This document shows, piece by piece, positions 17,172 through 26,604 of a stretch of DNA of 64,000 bases (the stretch's first letter is position 1; each line of letters opens with the position of its first letter). Below the pieces are notes generated by a model. It was given only the letters and a program-made list of their open reading frames with translations. It was not told the origin of the DNA and did not search any database. The DNA comes from an uncultured Pelagibacteraceae bacterium (GTDB taxonomy: Bacteria > Pseudomonadota > Alphaproteobacteria > Pelagibacterales > Pelagibacteraceae), in NCBI GenBank assembly GCA_902581445.1, contig CACHOG010000004.1, forward strand, positions 1 through 64,000. The letters run 5' to 3'. The position numbers and the translations under genes were made by a program.

Positions 17172-17841
17172 TAAGCTTGATGTATTCTTTTTTGTTAATT
17201 TCGTAAAATAACACCGTATCTCCGGGATTGATTAATATTGGTTGTTTCTCATTTTTTTGATTAAAAATTTTAATTGGGGTACTTCCTAAAATATTCCAGC
17301 CACCCGGACTTTCAAAAGTGTAGATGTTTGTAAACTGTTCTGTAATGCCAACGGCTCCTTTTGGTACTTTTACTCTTGGTGTTTCTAGTCTTTCTAGTCT
17401 AATTTTTTTATCAATATCTCCTAAGAAAGGCATTCCAGCGATAAAGCCAGTCATGTAACAAAAATACTTTTTATTTAAATATTTTTCTAAAATTTCTTTT
17501 TTTGTTAATTTTAATTTTGATGAAAGTCTCTCAATATCTAAAGCATATTCATCATCGCAACAAGTTGGAATTTTAATTATTTTGTGATTCTGTTTAATAT
17601 CTTTTTCAGAAATATTAATGTCTTCTATTTTTTTTTTAAGTTCTACAAAATTTATTACATTTAAATCAAATGATATTATAAGTTTATTGTAAGAGGGTAT
17701 TAAATTATTTATTCCTTTTATTTTTTGATATTTTATATTTTCAAAATATCTTATTACTTTAGTATTTGTCTTTTGATTTACATCATTTCCAAAATCACAA
17801 TATAGCGCTGCATCGCCAAGATTTGATATATTTTTTATCAT
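17161..17841 (-). CDS. pxpB: 5-oxoprolinase subunit B (KipI family)
   Basis: A 226-residue allophanate-hydrolase-subunit-1-like protein (AHS1/KipI/PxpB). Recognisable motifs are GDAALYCDFG near the start, the central IPTCCDDEYALDIERLS and the FIAGMPFLGDIDKKIRLERL region, then VPKGAVGITEQFTNIYTFESPGGWNILG. It forms the PxpBC complex that acts with PxpA on 5-oxoproline. Its start codon lies about 20 bases from the likely pxpA start on the other strand, and a TATAAC hexamer on the minus strand ends five bases before its ATG, so its message may be leaderless. Confidence 0.92.
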   Translation of the reverse strand: MIKNISNLGDAALYCDFGNDVNQKTNTKVIRYFENIKYQKIKGINNLIPSYNKLIISFDLNVINFVELKKKIEDINISEKDIKQNHKIIKIPTCCDDEYALDIERLSSKLKLTKKEILEKYLNKKYFCYMTGFIAGMPFLGDIDKKIRLERLETPRVKVPKGAVGITEQFTNIYTFESPGGWNILGSTPIKIFNQKNEKQPILINPGDTVLFYEINKKEYIKLNEN

Positions 17842-17860
17842 GACATGTTATACTTTAACA
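17842..17860. promoter_or_regulatory. Minimal divergent promoter between pxpB and pxpA
   Basis: Only about 19 bases separate the starts of pxpB (17841, minus) and pxpA (17861, plus). Plus strand: TGTTATACT at 17846-17854 is a perfect extended -10 (TGn plus TATACT), six bases before the ATG. Minus strand: TATAAC at 17852-17847, five bases before ATG. The two -10 elements overlap, so polymerase could be bound in only one direction at a time. Inferred from sequence. Confidence 0.55.
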
Positions 17861-18643
17861 ATGGATAGTATGGAAATTAATATTAATTGTGATTTAGGAG
17901 AAAAATCCAAACATCATTCAAATATTAACGATCCAAAATTGTTAGAAATTGTCAATTCAGCTAACATTGCGTGTGGCTATCATGCTGGTGATTATGAAAC
18001 TATGGATAGTACAATTTTAATTTCCAAGAAAAACGGAGTAAGTATTGGTGCTCATCCATCTTTTAATGATCCTGAAAATTTTGGTAGAAAAAGACTTGAT
18101 ATTTCTGAGAAAGAAATTGAAAAACTTATTAAAGACCAATATGAAATTCTTCAAAGTATAGCCGAGAAGTATAATGAAAACGTAACACATATCAAGCCGC
18201 ATGGAGCGTTAAATAATATGGCATGCGAGGATATTAATTTAGCATCCATACTTGCTAATATAATTTACAAACTAAACAAAGAATTAATATATCTTGTTCC
18301 AACAGGGTCAAAAATGGAAACGGCGGCAAAAAAAATAAATATGAGAATTGCTTGTGAGATTTTTGCTGACAGAAATTACGAAGATGATGGTAATTTAGTT
18401 TCTAGAACGAAACCAAATGCATTAATAACAAATCCTAACATAGCTAAAAAACACATTTTATCTATGGTCAAAAATCAGGCCATAAATTGTTACTCGGGTA
18501 AACAAATTCCTTGTGAAATTGATTCTGTGTGTATTCATGGAGATAACGAAAACTCTTTAAATACAGCAAAAGTAATTAAAGAAGAACTTTTTAAAAATAA
18601 TTTTAATTTAATACCTCTTAATAAAATGAAAAAATTTACTTAA
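17861..18643 (+). CDS. pxpA: 5-oxoprolinase subunit A (LamB/YcsF family)
   Basis: A protein of about 260 residues with the family signature ININCDLGE near the start, IACGYHAGDY, GVSIGAHPSF and HIKPHGALNN. PxpA supplies the catalytic TIM-barrel-like subunit of prokaryotic 5-oxoprolinase. A longer frame opens with ATG at 17840, but that would overlap the pxpB start. 17861 is preferred because an extended -10 sits six bases upstream; ATG at 17870 (MEININ) is also possible. Its TAA shares a base with the start of the next gene. Confidence 0.92.
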   Translation: MDSMEININCDLGEKSKHHSNINDPKLLEIVNSANIACGYHAGDYETMDSTILISKKNGVSIGAHPSFNDPENFGRKRLDISEKEIEKLIKDQYEILQSIAEKYNENVTHIKPHGALNNMACEDINLASILANIIYKLNKELIYLVPTGSKMETAAKKINMRIACEIFADRNYEDDGNLVSRTKPNALITNPNIAKKHILSMVKNQAINCYSGKQIPCEIDSVCIHGDNENSLNTAKVIKEELFKNNFNLIPLNKMKKFT

Positions 18644-19128
18644 TGAAAAATTTTAGTTTCATACTTTTATTGTTTTTTTTAATCTCAATATTATTCAAAG
18701 CTTATGGATACGAAGGAAAAGAAGAAAACTTAGGTAGAGAAGGACCTCTCCCAGCAGGACCTTACAAACTAGGTTATAAAGAGTTAGAAAGAGCACTAAA
18801 AACTGAAAAAAAAGGTAAATTTAAAAAGGCTAAAATTAAATTTGAAAAAGCTTTAGATTTTTTATTAGAAGCTAATGCTGAGGACCCTGCAAATCCCGAT
18901 ATACTAAATTATTTAGGTTTATGCAGTGCAAAATTAGGATTTAATGAAAATGCTGAAATTTACTATCTTTTAGGTTTAGAGTTAAATGACCAGCATAATA
19001 GTATTAAGTACAATTTGGGAGTTTTTTACAAAAACCAAAATAGAATAGGTGACGTCAATGAAATACTTAATTCTCTTAAAAATTGTGGATGTGAAGAATA
19101 TGAAAATTTAAAAATGCAAATAAATTGA
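18643..19128 (+). CDS. Secreted TPR-repeat protein (first of tandem pair)
   Basis: A 161-residue protein with an N-terminal hydrophobic signal-like segment (FILLLFFLISILFKAYG) followed by a helical region with tetratricopeptide character: ANPDILNYLGLCSAKLG and AEIYYLLGLELNDQHNSIKYNLG are classic TPR helices. It is paralogous to the next gene; both share a Lys-rich helix, a NYLG TPR core and an end with CGCEEYENLK versus CNCKEYDQLK. Probably periplasmic and a protein-interaction module. It starts at the last base of pxpA, so it is likely co-transcribed. Role unknown. Confidence 0.75.
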   Translation: MKNFSFILLLFFLISILFKAYGYEGKEENLGREGPLPAGPYKLGYKELERALKTEKKGKFKKAKIKFEKALDFLLEANAEDPANPDILNYLGLCSAKLGFNENAEIYYLLGLELNDQHNSIKYNLGVFYKNQNRIGDVNEILNSLKNCGCEEYENLKMQIN

Positions 19129-19202
19129 TAAAATAAAGTGTTAAATTGTCCACTAATTAAATTGATGGTTGTTAAAAAAACTTTAATTCCTATATTGCCA
19201 CC

Positions 19203-19742
19203 ATGCTCAAAAAAATAAGTATTCTAATTGCTATCTTTTTACTATCAACTGTATCGGCTTTTTCTGCTGGAGGAGAACAACCAGATGGTGGAAATGAGGG
19301 AAAAATTTCTAAATATGATAAAGGTCATAAACTAGTCTTGTCAGGCAAGTATTGGGAAAAAAAAGCAGACAAGTTTTTAAAAAAAGGCAACACAACCAAG
19401 GCAGAAAAAAATTTAGCAAAAGCAGAAAAGAAATATAAGAAAGCTTTTAAGTTATTTCTAGAATCTAATAAAGAAAATCCGAACAATGCAGATACGCTTA
19501 ATTATTTAGGATTTACTAGTCGAAAACTGGGAAATTATACTGAAGCTGAAAGATATTATTTATCTGGTTTAAAAATTAAGCCAAATCATACAAGGATAAA
19601 CCAATATCTAGGTGAACTTTATCTAAATACAAACAGGAAAGATAAGGCAATTAAGCAATTAACTATTTTACAAAGCTGTAATTGCAAAGAATATGATCAA
19701 CTCAAAGAAATAATTGACGGAAAAAGAATTTCAAAGTATTAG
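19203..19742 (+). CDS. Secreted TPR-repeat protein (second of tandem pair)
   Basis: A 179-residue paralogue of the preceding gene. The N-terminus is a clear signal peptide (ILIAIFLLSTVSAFSAGG, cut probably after AFSA). Then comes a highly charged lysine-rich coiled region and TPR units (ADTLNYLGFTSRKLGNYTEA, HTRINQYLGELYLNTNR), ending with the pair C-N-C before KEYDQLKEI. A TTGTTA-N16-TATATT promoter-like arrangement (19169-19196) ends six bases before ATG, giving it its own, possibly leaderless, start. A hairpin follows its stop. No specific function recognised. Confidence 0.78.
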   Translation: MLKKISILIAIFLLSTVSAFSAGGEQPDGGNEGKISKYDKGHKLVLSGKYWEKKADKFLKKGNTTKAEKNLAKAEKKYKKAFKLFLESNKENPNNADTLNYLGFTSRKLGNYTEAERYYLSGLKIKPNHTRINQYLGELYLNTNRKDKAIKQLTILQSCNCKEYDQLKEIIDGKRISKY

Positions 19743-19746
19743 TAAA

Positions 19747-19780
19747 TTTTTCAGCTAAAGACTGAAAAACTAATTTTTTT
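19747..19780 (+). terminator. Hairpin plus U-tract after the TPR pair
   Basis: TTTTTCAG (19747-19754) pairs perfectly with CTGAAAAA (19762-19769) across a 7-base loop, and a run of seven T follows at 19774-19780. The stem is short and AT-rich, as expected here. It lies just after the TPR stop and before terC. Confidence 0.55.
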
Positions 19781-19794
19781 AAATATAGATCACC

Positions 19795-20406
19795 TTGATA
19801 GAAGAAATTGTAATATTAACACAAATTATCTTTATTGATATAATTTTAGCTGCGGATAATGCAATAATTATAGGATTAATTGCTGCTAACTTTGTACCTA
19901 AAAACAGAAGACAAATAATACTTTGGGGTGTTGCTGGAGCATTAGTATTCAAAGTAGTTTTTGCTTTATTCGCTACATATTTATTTAAATTTTATTTTAT
20001 TAAAATTCTCGGTGGTTTATTGTTAATTTGGATTGTTTATGATCTTAAAAAAGACTTATTTGAAATAAAAAAAGTTAAGTCGCCTACAAAAAAGTCGAAA
20101 GAACCGTCTTATATTCAAAGCGTATATAAAGTTTTATTCGCAGATATAACAATTAGTTTTGATAACGTTATTGGTGTGGTTGGTGCATCAAAAGGGCATT
20201 TTGGCTTTATGATATTTGGATTAGTTTTATCTGTAATCTTAACTGGTGCTCTTGCTACCGTTCTTGCTAATTATATTCAAAAACATTTATGGATTGCTTA
20301 CGTGGGGTTAGGTTTTATTTTGTTAGTTGCCCTTCAACTTGTTATAGGTGGATTAGTGGATTTAGAAATATTATCAATCAACGAAAACTTTAAAAAATAT
20401 TTCTAA
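19795..20406 (+). CDS. TerC-family integral membrane protein
   Basis: A 203-residue membrane protein of the TerC/YjbE/Alx superfamily. The two halves carry the hallmark acidic motifs in membrane helices: IDIILAADNAIIIG near residue 15 and DITISFDNVIGV near residue 117, resembling the metal-site aspartates of this family. Relatives are linked to manganese efflux and metallation of exported proteins. The start is TTG at 19795; no ATG fits the hydrophobic first helix better. Its TAA interlocks with the stop of panB in four bases. Confidence 0.85.
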   Translation: MIEEIVILTQIIFIDIILAADNAIIIGLIAANFVPKNRRQIILWGVAGALVFKVVFALFATYLFKFYFIKILGGLLLIWIVYDLKKDLFEIKKVKSPTKKSKEPSYIQSVYKVLFADITISFDNVIGVVGASKGHFGFMIFGLVLSVILTGALATVLANYIQKHLWIAYVGLGFILLVALQLVIGGLVDLEILSINENFKKYF

Positions 20407-21182
20407 TAAGAATATTTTTTTGTAGGATATTTTTTTGATTTAACATCAGATTTAAATTTTGACACTGCTGAATTAATAATTTTTTTTATATTTACATATT
20501 TTTTAACAAACTTAATTTTGGCATCTGTTAAACCTAAAATATCATCTGTTACTAAGACCTGACCATCACAATGAACAGAAGCTCCGATACCTATAGTTGG
20601 AATTTTTAATAATTTAGAAATTTTTTTTGAAATATCACTATAAGTACATTCTAAAACTATTCCAAACACTCCACTATTCTCCAAAGCTTTAGCATCCTCA
20701 AATAGTTTATTTCTCTCTTTTTCAGTTTTACCTACTGATTTAAATTTACCTTTAATAGTCTGCGGTGTTAGCCCAATGTGGCCCATTACAGGAATTTTAT
20801 TTTTTACTAAGTGACGAACTATATGTTGTACTCTAACTCCACCTTCTAATTTAACTGCGTCGCACTTTGTTTGTTTCATCGCAAGCTTTGAGTTTTTGAG
20901 CGCCTCAGATTTATTTCTATATGTATTATATGGCATATCAATTACGAGAAGACTTTTTTTTACACCCATCCTTACACTTTTTGTATGCTCTACCATCATT
21001 TTAAGATTAACTTTCCTAGTTGTACTATAATTGTAAAGCACCGATCCTAAAGAGTCGCCAACCAGAATAATATCTGCATGATTATCAACTATTTCCGCAA
21101 TATTTTTAGAGTAAGCGGTAAGACACACGATCTTAGATTTATTTTTTTTGTTAATAATTTTTTTTATTTTATTATTCATCAC
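20403..21182 (-). CDS. panB: 3-methyl-2-oxobutanoate hydroxymethyltransferase
   Basis: A 259-residue ketopantoate synthase: it adds a hydroxymethyl group from methylene-tetrahydrofolate to 2-oxoisovalerate, the first committed step to pantothenate and CoA. Motifs seen are VCLTAYS, the [11 protein letters not shown] metal-binding region, [25 protein letters not shown] and [11 protein letters not shown] with the catalytic glutamate. It starts inside the end of guaA (4-base overlap). panC, panD and panE are not in this window, so pathway completeness cannot be judged; SAR11 strains vary in pantothenate synthesis. Confidence 0.95.
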   Translation of the reverse strand: MMNNKIKKIINKKNKSKIVCLTAYSKNIAEIVDNHADIILVGDSLGSVLYNYSTTRKVNLKMMVEHTKSVRMGVKKSLLVIDMPYNTYRNKSEALKNSKLAMKQTKCDAVKLEGGVRVQHIVRHLVKNKIPVMGHIGLTPQTIKGKFKSVGKTEKERNKLFEDAKALENSGVFGIVLECTYSDISKKISKLLKIPTIGIGASVHCDGQVLVTDDILGLTDAKIKFVKKYVNIKKIINSAVSKFKSDVKSKKYPTKKYSY

Positions 21183-22753
21183 TCCAATTCTATGGTGCTT
21201 GGTGGTTTAGATGTTATGTCATAAACAACTCTATTTATACCTTTAATATCATTTATTATTTTATTTGAAACAATCTGCATAAATTCTTTGTTAAAATCAA
21301 AGGTATCAGCAGTCATACCATCTTCTGAAGTAATTGCTCTTAACAAGCACATATATTCATAAGTTCTATTATCTCCCATAACTCCAACAGTCTTGACTGG
21401 CAACAAAGCAGCGTAGGCTTGCCATATCTTGTCATATAATTTGAAATTTTTTAGTGAGTTTATAAAAATATCATCGGCATCCTTCAAAATCCTGATTTTA
21501 TCTTTCGTTATTTCCCCAGGCATACGGATTGCTAATCCTGGTCCTGGAAAAGGATGCCTCAATACAATTTCTTTTGACAATTTAAGCTCTAGTCCTAATT
21601 TTCTAACTTCGTCTTTAAATAGTAGTTTCAGTGGCTCAACTAATTTTAATTTCATTTTTTTTGGCAGGCCCCCAACATTATGGTGAGATTTGATTTTAGA
21701 TGTTTGGCTTCCTGTTACTGACTTACTTTCAATTAAATCTGGGTATAATGTCCCCTGTGCTAAATATTTAACGTTTTTAATTTTTTTTGCATATCTCTCA
21801 AATATTTTAATAAATAAATTTCCAATTATTTTTCTTTTCTTTTCGGGATCAGAAACTTTACTTAGTTTCTTTAAAAAAAGATTTTTAGCATCTACATAAA
21901 TAAGATTTATCTTAAATTTACGTCTAAAAGTTTTAACGACTTGGATTTCCTCGTTCTTTCTTAATAAACCAGTATTTACAAAAATACACGTCAATTTTTT
22001 TCCTATTGCATTATGAATCAACTTTGCAACAACGCTACTATCAACGCCTCCTGAAAGAGCACATATTACTTTGGAATTACTCACAATTCTTTTCACATCT
22101 TCTACAAGGATTTTTTTTTGATTTTTAGAAGACCAGTTTTTTTTTGTTTTACAGATTTTAAAAATAAAGTTTTTTAATATTATTTTCCCTCTTTCTGTAT
22201 GGGTTACTTCTGGATGAAATTGTATCCCATAAAGTTTTTTAGTAGAATTTTCAATAATTGAAAATTTTGAGGTTTCAGTTTTTGCGATAACTTTAAACCC
22301 TTTTGCTAACTTTGTTACTTCATCTGCATGGCTCATCCAAACTTTGTTTAAACCGTTTTGATTGAAAAAGTTTTGGGTCAGCTTACTTTTATTTATTCTC
22401 TTTAGTTTTGCTAAACCAAATTCTCTGTGTTTTGCTTTTTTGACTTTCCCACCTAGCTCTTTAGATATTACTTGATGACCAAAACAGATTCCTAATATTG
22501 GAATACTCCATTCAAATAATTCTTTTCTGAACTTTACTTTTTTAGATTGATAAACATTTAATGGACCACCAGATAAAATTATTCCACTTATTTTAGATTT
22601 ATTCAGTTTCGAATTCATTTTTTTATGGCTAATTATCTCAGAATAAACACCAAGTTCTCTGATTCTTCTAGCTATAAGTTGTGTGAATTGTGAACCAAAA
22701 TCAATAATTACAATCTTATTTAAATTATTGTTAAGATCCATTTTTTGGTTCAA
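21179..22753 (-). CDS. guaA: GMP synthase (glutamine-hydrolysing)
   Basis: A 524-residue fused enzyme converting XMP to GMP. The N-terminal glutaminase has the Cys90 nucleophile in [10 protein letters not shown] and the His-Glu of [10 protein letters not shown]. The ATP-pyrophosphatase P-loop is [14 protein letters not shown], followed by the GMPS C-terminal dimerisation domain with [12 protein letters not shown]. The first ATG overlaps the preceding TPR-like gene by 23 bases; Met5 is an alternative start. Together with guaB, separated only by a small helical-repeat gene, it makes a GMP biosynthesis operon guaB-x-guaA-panB. Confidence 0.97.
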   Translation of the reverse strand: MNQKMDLNNNLNKIVIIDFGSQFTQLIARRIRELGVYSEIISHKKMNSKLNKSKISGIILSGGPLNVYQSKKVKFRKELFEWSIPILGICFGHQVISKELGGKVKKAKHREFGLAKLKRINKSKLTQNFFNQNGLNKVWMSHADEVTKLAKGFKVIAKTETSKFSIIENSTKKLYGIQFHPEVTHTERGKIILKNFIFKICKTKKNWSSKNQKKILVEDVKRIVSNSKVICALSGGVDSSVVAKLIHNAIGKKLTCIFVNTGLLRKNEEIQVVKTFRRKFKINLIYVDAKNLFLKKLSKVSDPEKKRKIIGNLFIKIFERYAKKIKNVKYLAQGTLYPDLIESKSVTGSQTSKIKSHHNVGGLPKKMKLKLVEPLKLLFKDEVRKLGLELKLSKEIVLRHPFPGPGLAIRMPGEITKDKIRILKDADDIFINSLKNFKLYDKIWQAYAALLPVKTVGVMGDNRTYEYMCLLRAITSEDGMTADTFDFNKEFMQIVSNKIINDIKGINRVVYDITSKPPSTIELE

Positions 22754-23192
22754 TGTCTGCTAAAGATTTTTCAATAATTTCTAATTTTTTACAAAGATTT
22801 TTACAAATTGAGGAAAAATTTTCTTTAAGTTCTTTAACTTTAGAATAATTTGATTTTTTAAGCTCATAGTTAATTAATAGATGCATTGCTTCCTCATTTT
22901 TAGGATCTAATAATAAAGTAGTATGTAAATTCTTAATTTCCTCTTTTTCATTTTCTTCATTTTTATAAATTTTTGCTAAAAATAAATAAGATTCTGCATT
23001 TTTTGGATTAAAAACAATATTTCTTTGAAATAAAAATTTAGAATCTTCATATTTTTTTTGATCAAATTTCTGTTTTGCTTCATTAAAAAAATTTTCAGAC
23101 AAAGAATGATTACTTATAAAAAAAATAGCGATAATCGTTATCAATAGACTAAATATTTTTGAACTAATATTTTTCATCTTTTTTAATTTCAT
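22731..23192 (-). CDS. Secreted TPR-like protein between guaB and guaA
   Basis: A 153-residue protein with a signal-like N-terminus ([20 protein letters not shown]) and TPR-type helical repeats ([60 protein letters not shown]). It resembles the exported TPR proteins at 18643-19742 in style but is not an obvious close copy. It overlaps guaB by 29 bases and guaA by 23, so its translation is tied to purine genes although an exported repeat protein has no evident purine role. Function unknown. Confidence 0.7.
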   Translation of the reverse strand: MKLKKMKNISSKIFSLLITIIAIFFISNHSLSENFFNEAKQKFDQKKYEDSKFLFQRNIVFNPKNAESYLFLAKIYKNEENEKEEIKNLHTTLLLDPKNEEAMHLLINYELKKSNYSKVKELKENFSSICKNLCKKLEIIEKSLADIEPKNGS

Positions 23193-24240
23193 CTATATTA
23201 TGTACCATACTTTCATAAAATCCTGCCTTTGTAATTTTTACAAATTTAGGTTTATTTCTTAAGTTTAAAACTTTTTTAGATCCAAGATATCCCATTGAAG
23301 ATTTTAGTCCTCCAATTAATTTAAAAATTATTTTATCTACTGGACCTTTATATTTAACAAAACCCTCAACCCCTTCTGGTACATATTTAGATTTATCTTT
23401 TTGCTTTAATTGAAAATATCTATCAGCAGAACCCTTGTTCATTGCTCCTATTGATCCCATGCCTCTAAAAACTTTATAAGTTTTTCCATTTTTTTTAAGG
23501 ATTTTCCCTGGTGCCTCATTTGTACCAGCAAAAAGTGAACCGATCATTACCGCATCAGCACCAGCTGCTAGTGCTTTAGCTATATCACCTGAAAATTTTA
23601 TACCTCCATCAGCAATAATTTTTACTTTTTTATTTTTTAAACCTTTTTTCACATTGATAATTGCACTTAATTGAGGAACACCTATCCCTGCTACAAGTCG
23701 AGTTGTACAAATTGAACCTGGACCGATCCCAACTTTAATTAAATCTACGCCAAGATTTGCCAAAAAGTTTGCAGCTTCAGCAGTAGCAATATTACCTGCG
23801 CATAATAATGTTTTTTTATGTTTGTATTTTTTAATTGTTTTAATTATTTGTTTAACTTTTTTGGTATGTCCATGAGCAGTATCTACAACAATCAAATCAA
23901 TTTTTTCTTTAATTATTGCTAAAGCTCTTTTTGATTCTAAATCTCCAGCACCAACTGCAGCTCCAACTTTAAGATTTTTTGATTTAACTTTTCTAATTTC
24001 CTTAATCTGTTTATCAATTGTAAAATTTCTATGTATTACTCCTATTCCACCTGCTTTAGCTAAAGCTACGGCCATCTTAGATTCTGTTACAGTATCCATT
24101 GCTGAGGACAATAAAGGAATATTAATCTTATAATCGTTTCTTAAGTAAGTAGATGTGTCAACTTGCGATGGCAGGACTTCTGAGTACCTTGGGGCTAGAG
24201 TAACATCATCAAAAGTAAGTGCTTCTTTAATAGGATCCAT
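23164..24240 (-). CDS. guaB: IMP dehydrogenase lacking the CBS (Bateman) domain
   Basis: Oxidises IMP to XMP with NAD+, the rate-limiting step to GMP. Catalytic Cys178 sits in [11 protein letters not shown], and the mobile flap [18 protein letters not shown] contains the Arg274-Tyr275 pair diagnostic of IMPDH; GMP reductase lacks this pair. At 358 residues it is about 130 shorter than usual: the frame passes from [15 protein letters not shown] straight into [10 protein letters not shown], where other bacteria insert two CBS motifs. Nucleotide regulation through that domain is therefore absent. A TATATA hexamer lies five bases before the ATG, hinting at a leaderless message. Confidence 0.95.
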   Translation of the reverse strand: MDPIKEALTFDDVTLAPRYSEVLPSQVDTSTYLRNDYKINIPLLSSAMDTVTESKMAVALAKAGGIGVIHRNFTIDKQIKEIRKVKSKNLKVGAAVGAGDLESKRALAIIKEKIDLIVVDTAHGHTKKVKQIIKTIKKYKHKKTLLCAGNIATAEAANFLANLGVDLIKVGIGPGSICTTRLVAGIGVPQLSAIINVKKGLKNKKVKIIADGGIKFSGDIAKALAAGADAVMIGSLFAGTNEAPGKILKKNGKTYKVFRGMGSIGAMNKGSADRYFQLKQKDKSKYVPEGVEGFVKYKGPVDKIIFKLIGGLKSSMGYLGSKKVLNLRNKPKFVKITKAGFYESMVHNIDEIKKDEKY

Positions 24241-24279
24241 AATCCTATATATACGATTCTTAAAAAAATAAAAGAGGAC

Positions 24280-24891
24280 TTAACGTAAAATTTTACAAAT
24301 TATAAAATTTTCTTTTGAGTCTTTTCTGCTAGATGATGGTTTAAAAACTCTTACTTCTTTAAATATATGTTTAGCTTCAGAAATAATTTCATTAAAACTT
24401 GTCCCCATAAATAACTTTGAAATAAATTTCCCCCTCTGATTTAAATAGTTTTTTGCGAAACTCATTGCATCCATACAAAGCTCTCCAGTTACAATGGAGT
24501 CAAGATTCTTGTTTCCAGTTGTATTTACTGCCATATCAGAAACAATTAGGTCTACTTTTTTATTGAAATATTCCTTAATTTTTTGCTTATATACTTTCTC
24601 AGAAAAATCACCAATTAATTGGTGAACTTTATTGATCTCTTGAAATTCTAACAAATCTATTGCTAAAATTTTTCCATTTTGGATATTTTTTGAAAGATAT
24701 TGAGACCAACTTCCTGGCGCTGCTCCTAAATCTATGGCTGTATAGACTTCTTTTAATATTTTAAATTTTTCGTCAATTTCTTTTAGTTTATAAATTGCTC
24801 TTGAACGATAACCTTCTATTTTAGATTTTCGTACATAGATATCTCTACGCTGTTTATTAATCCAATTTTTTGAAATTTTATTTTTTTTCAA
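24280..24891 (-). CDS. rlmE: 23S rRNA 2'-O-methyltransferase (FtsJ/RrmJ)
   Basis: A 203-residue SAM-dependent methyltransferase that modifies U2552 of 23S rRNA in the family prototype. Key features are RAIYKLKEIDEKF (catalytic Lys in the K-D-K-E tetrad), the SAM loop AIDLGAAPGSWSQYL, VDLIVSDMAVNTTG with the catalytic Asp, and KLFMGTSF near the third tetrad Lys. Length agrees with E. coli RrmJ (209). It directly abuts the glycosyltransferase gene (stop to start with no spacer), so it is probably at the end of that transcript. Confidence 0.93.
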   Translation of the reverse strand: MKKNKISKNWINKQRRDIYVRKSKIEGYRSRAIYKLKEIDEKFKILKEVYTAIDLGAAPGSWSQYLSKNIQNGKILAIDLLEFQEINKVHQLIGDFSEKVYKQKIKEYFNKKVDLIVSDMAVNTTGNKNLDSIVTGELCMDAMSFAKNYLNQRGKFISKLFMGTSFNEIISEAKHIFKEVRVFKPSSSRKDSKENFIICKILR

Positions 24892-25803
24892 TTAATGACC
24901 AAACCTTAAGCTTTTTAAAATAGTTTCATTTTCTAAAGTTTGAATTTGAATTTTTACTGAACTATCAATTCTCATGTCTTTTTTGTTATCCCAAATACCT
25001 GCTGCAAGATGCATTATTCCAATTTTGCTATTTGGTAGAAAAGGTTCTACAAATGTGTTTCTACCTACATCAAATTTAGGTAGAAGGTTGCTTGCAATCC
25101 AATTACAGTTTAATGGCAGAAATTCTGTTTCAACATTATCTATGTAAATACTCATATTAATTGCTAAACCTTCTGAGCCAAATATTTTTCCAGATTTTAA
25201 TGTTGTCTCTAAATTTTTTTGCCAAACATCCCAACAGTTTGAATTTTTCTCTAATGAAAAAACTCCTATATTAACGTGTGGTGCAAATGCAAGTTTTCTT
25301 GCTTTTTCCATTCCTATTTTAGAACTGATAGCATGTTTAAAATTTTGTGATTTGATTATTGCTATTTTACCAAACAGCCAGTTTACTTTAGACATTATAC
25401 GATAACCTGGGCCAAGTGTTTGGGTAATTCCTAGCTTGCCATTTTCGCAAGCTTTAAAATACAACTCTATTGAGCTCCAATCATTCACCCATGCATCACA
25501 ATCAATCCAAAGGTATTTATTATAATTAGGGAAGTATTTAGGTAAAAAGGCTCTAGAAACTTGGCTCTTTAACCATTCTTTACCTTTTACTTTTATTGAA
25601 GAGACTTGAATATCCCATTCAGCACTTTTAATTTCATCTACTTTGCTTTTAAGTTTGTTTACTTGCTCTTTTTCTAATCCAGCATCTAAAATACATATTG
25701 CTGTAGTATTATTTTTATCAAAATGTTTGATTGAATCTATTAATTCATTTAATAAATTAAAATAATTAGAGTCAGCAAGTGAAACTATTACATTTTTTTT
25801 CAT
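24892..25803 (-). CDS. GT-A-fold glycosyltransferase-like protein (GT8-like)
   Basis: A 303-residue protein that begins VIVSLADSNYFNLLNELIDSI and has a DxD-type metal/nucleotide-sugar motif in YLWIDCDAWVND, followed by VNIGVFSLEKNS and the C-terminal IGIMHLAAGIWD. This layout resembles GT8-like glycosyltransferases, which transfer sugars from nucleotide donors. No signal peptide or membrane helix. It is in line with rlmE and pssA/psd, so a lipid or envelope sugar role is possible, but donor and acceptor are unknown. Confidence 0.65.
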   Translation of the reverse strand: MKKNVIVSLADSNYFNLLNELIDSIKHFDKNNTTAICILDAGLEKEQVNKLKSKVDEIKSAEWDIQVSSIKVKGKEWLKSQVSRAFLPKYFPNYNKYLWIDCDAWVNDWSSIELYFKACENGKLGITQTLGPGYRIMSKVNWLFGKIAIIKSQNFKHAISSKIGMEKARKLAFAPHVNIGVFSLEKNSNCWDVWQKNLETTLKSGKIFGSEGLAINMSIYIDNVETEFLPLNCNWIASNLLPKFDVGRNTFVEPFLPNSKIGIMHLAAGIWDNKKDMRIDSSVKIQIQTLENETILKSLRFGH

Positions 25804-26604
25804 TTATAACACGTCTTCAGGCTCATCTTCGGTTAATAAGTTTTTAACTAATGAACCCTTTTTCAATTTAAAGTAATGAAAAATACTTAATGGAATTCCT
25901 AAAAGATAAATAGCAGATCCTAATACAATTACATTGAAAGGAAATATTAATAAAAGTCCGAAAAGCAAAACTATTCCCAATAGTAAAAAGATTGTAATAC
26001 TTCTAGGTACAACAATTTTTTTAAATGAATAGGTGGGTATTTTACTTATAAGTAAAATAGATACAGCTATGAAAAGAATTGGGGTAATTATTTTTAAGTC
26101 AAAATTGAAAATGCTTAAGCCACTTTGCTCATAAACAAGTGGACTTAATACTAGTATTCCACCTGCGGGAGATGGTACACCTTCGAAAAAATTATCTTTC
26201 CATGAAGCTTCTCCACTTGTATTAATATTAAACCTGGCTAATCTAAGAGCAACGCAGACAACATAAATTAATGAAATCAACCATCCAATTTTTCCTAAAG
26301 AATTTAAGGTCCAAAAATACATTATAAATGCTGGTGCCACACCAAAGCTAATAATATCTGTTAAGGAGTCTAGCTCCTTACCAACTTTAGATGTTCCTTT
26401 TATTAACCTTGCAATTCTTCCATCTAATCCATCTATAATCGCTGCACATACAATAGCTACAATTGCAAGTTTAAAGTTTTGATTGAGTGCAAAATTTATT
26501 GAAGTCAATCCAATACATACTCCAATCAAGGTTAATGTATTGGGTAATATTACCCTTGCACTTTTATCTGTTACAATTTTGAATTTTTTTCTTGGTTCGT
26601 TCAT
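25804..26604 (-). CDS. pssA: CDP-diacylglycerol-serine O-phosphatidyltransferase
   Basis: A 266-residue membrane enzyme making phosphatidylserine from CDP-diacylglycerol and serine. The CDP-alcohol phosphotransferase signature D-G-x2-A-R-x8-G-x3-D-x3-D is present as DGLDGRIARLIKGTSKVGKE followed by LDSLTD. About eight hydrophobic helices follow the type II pattern. It is packed one base from psd, the enzyme for the next step, giving a two-gene route to phosphatidylethanolamine. Confidence 0.95.
   Translation of the reverse strand: MNEPRKKFKIVTDKSARVILPNTLTLIGVCIGLTSINFALNQNFKLAIVAIVCAAIIDGLDGRIARLIKGTSKVGKELDSLTDIISFGVAPAFIMYFWTLNSLGKIGWLISLIYVVCVALRLARFNINTSGEASWKDNFFEGVPSPAGGILVLSPLVYEQSGLSIFNFDLKIITPILFIAVSILLISKIPTYSFKKIVVPRSITIFLLLGIVLLFGLLLIFPFNVIVLGSAIYLLGIPLSIFHYFKLKKGSLVKNLLTEDEPEDVL

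Noticed and set aside
23164..24240. GMP reductase (guaC) instead of IMP dehydrogenase, suggested by the short length
   Set aside because: The flap contains RYFQ and PEGVEG as in IMPDH, and the gene is in an operon with guaA.
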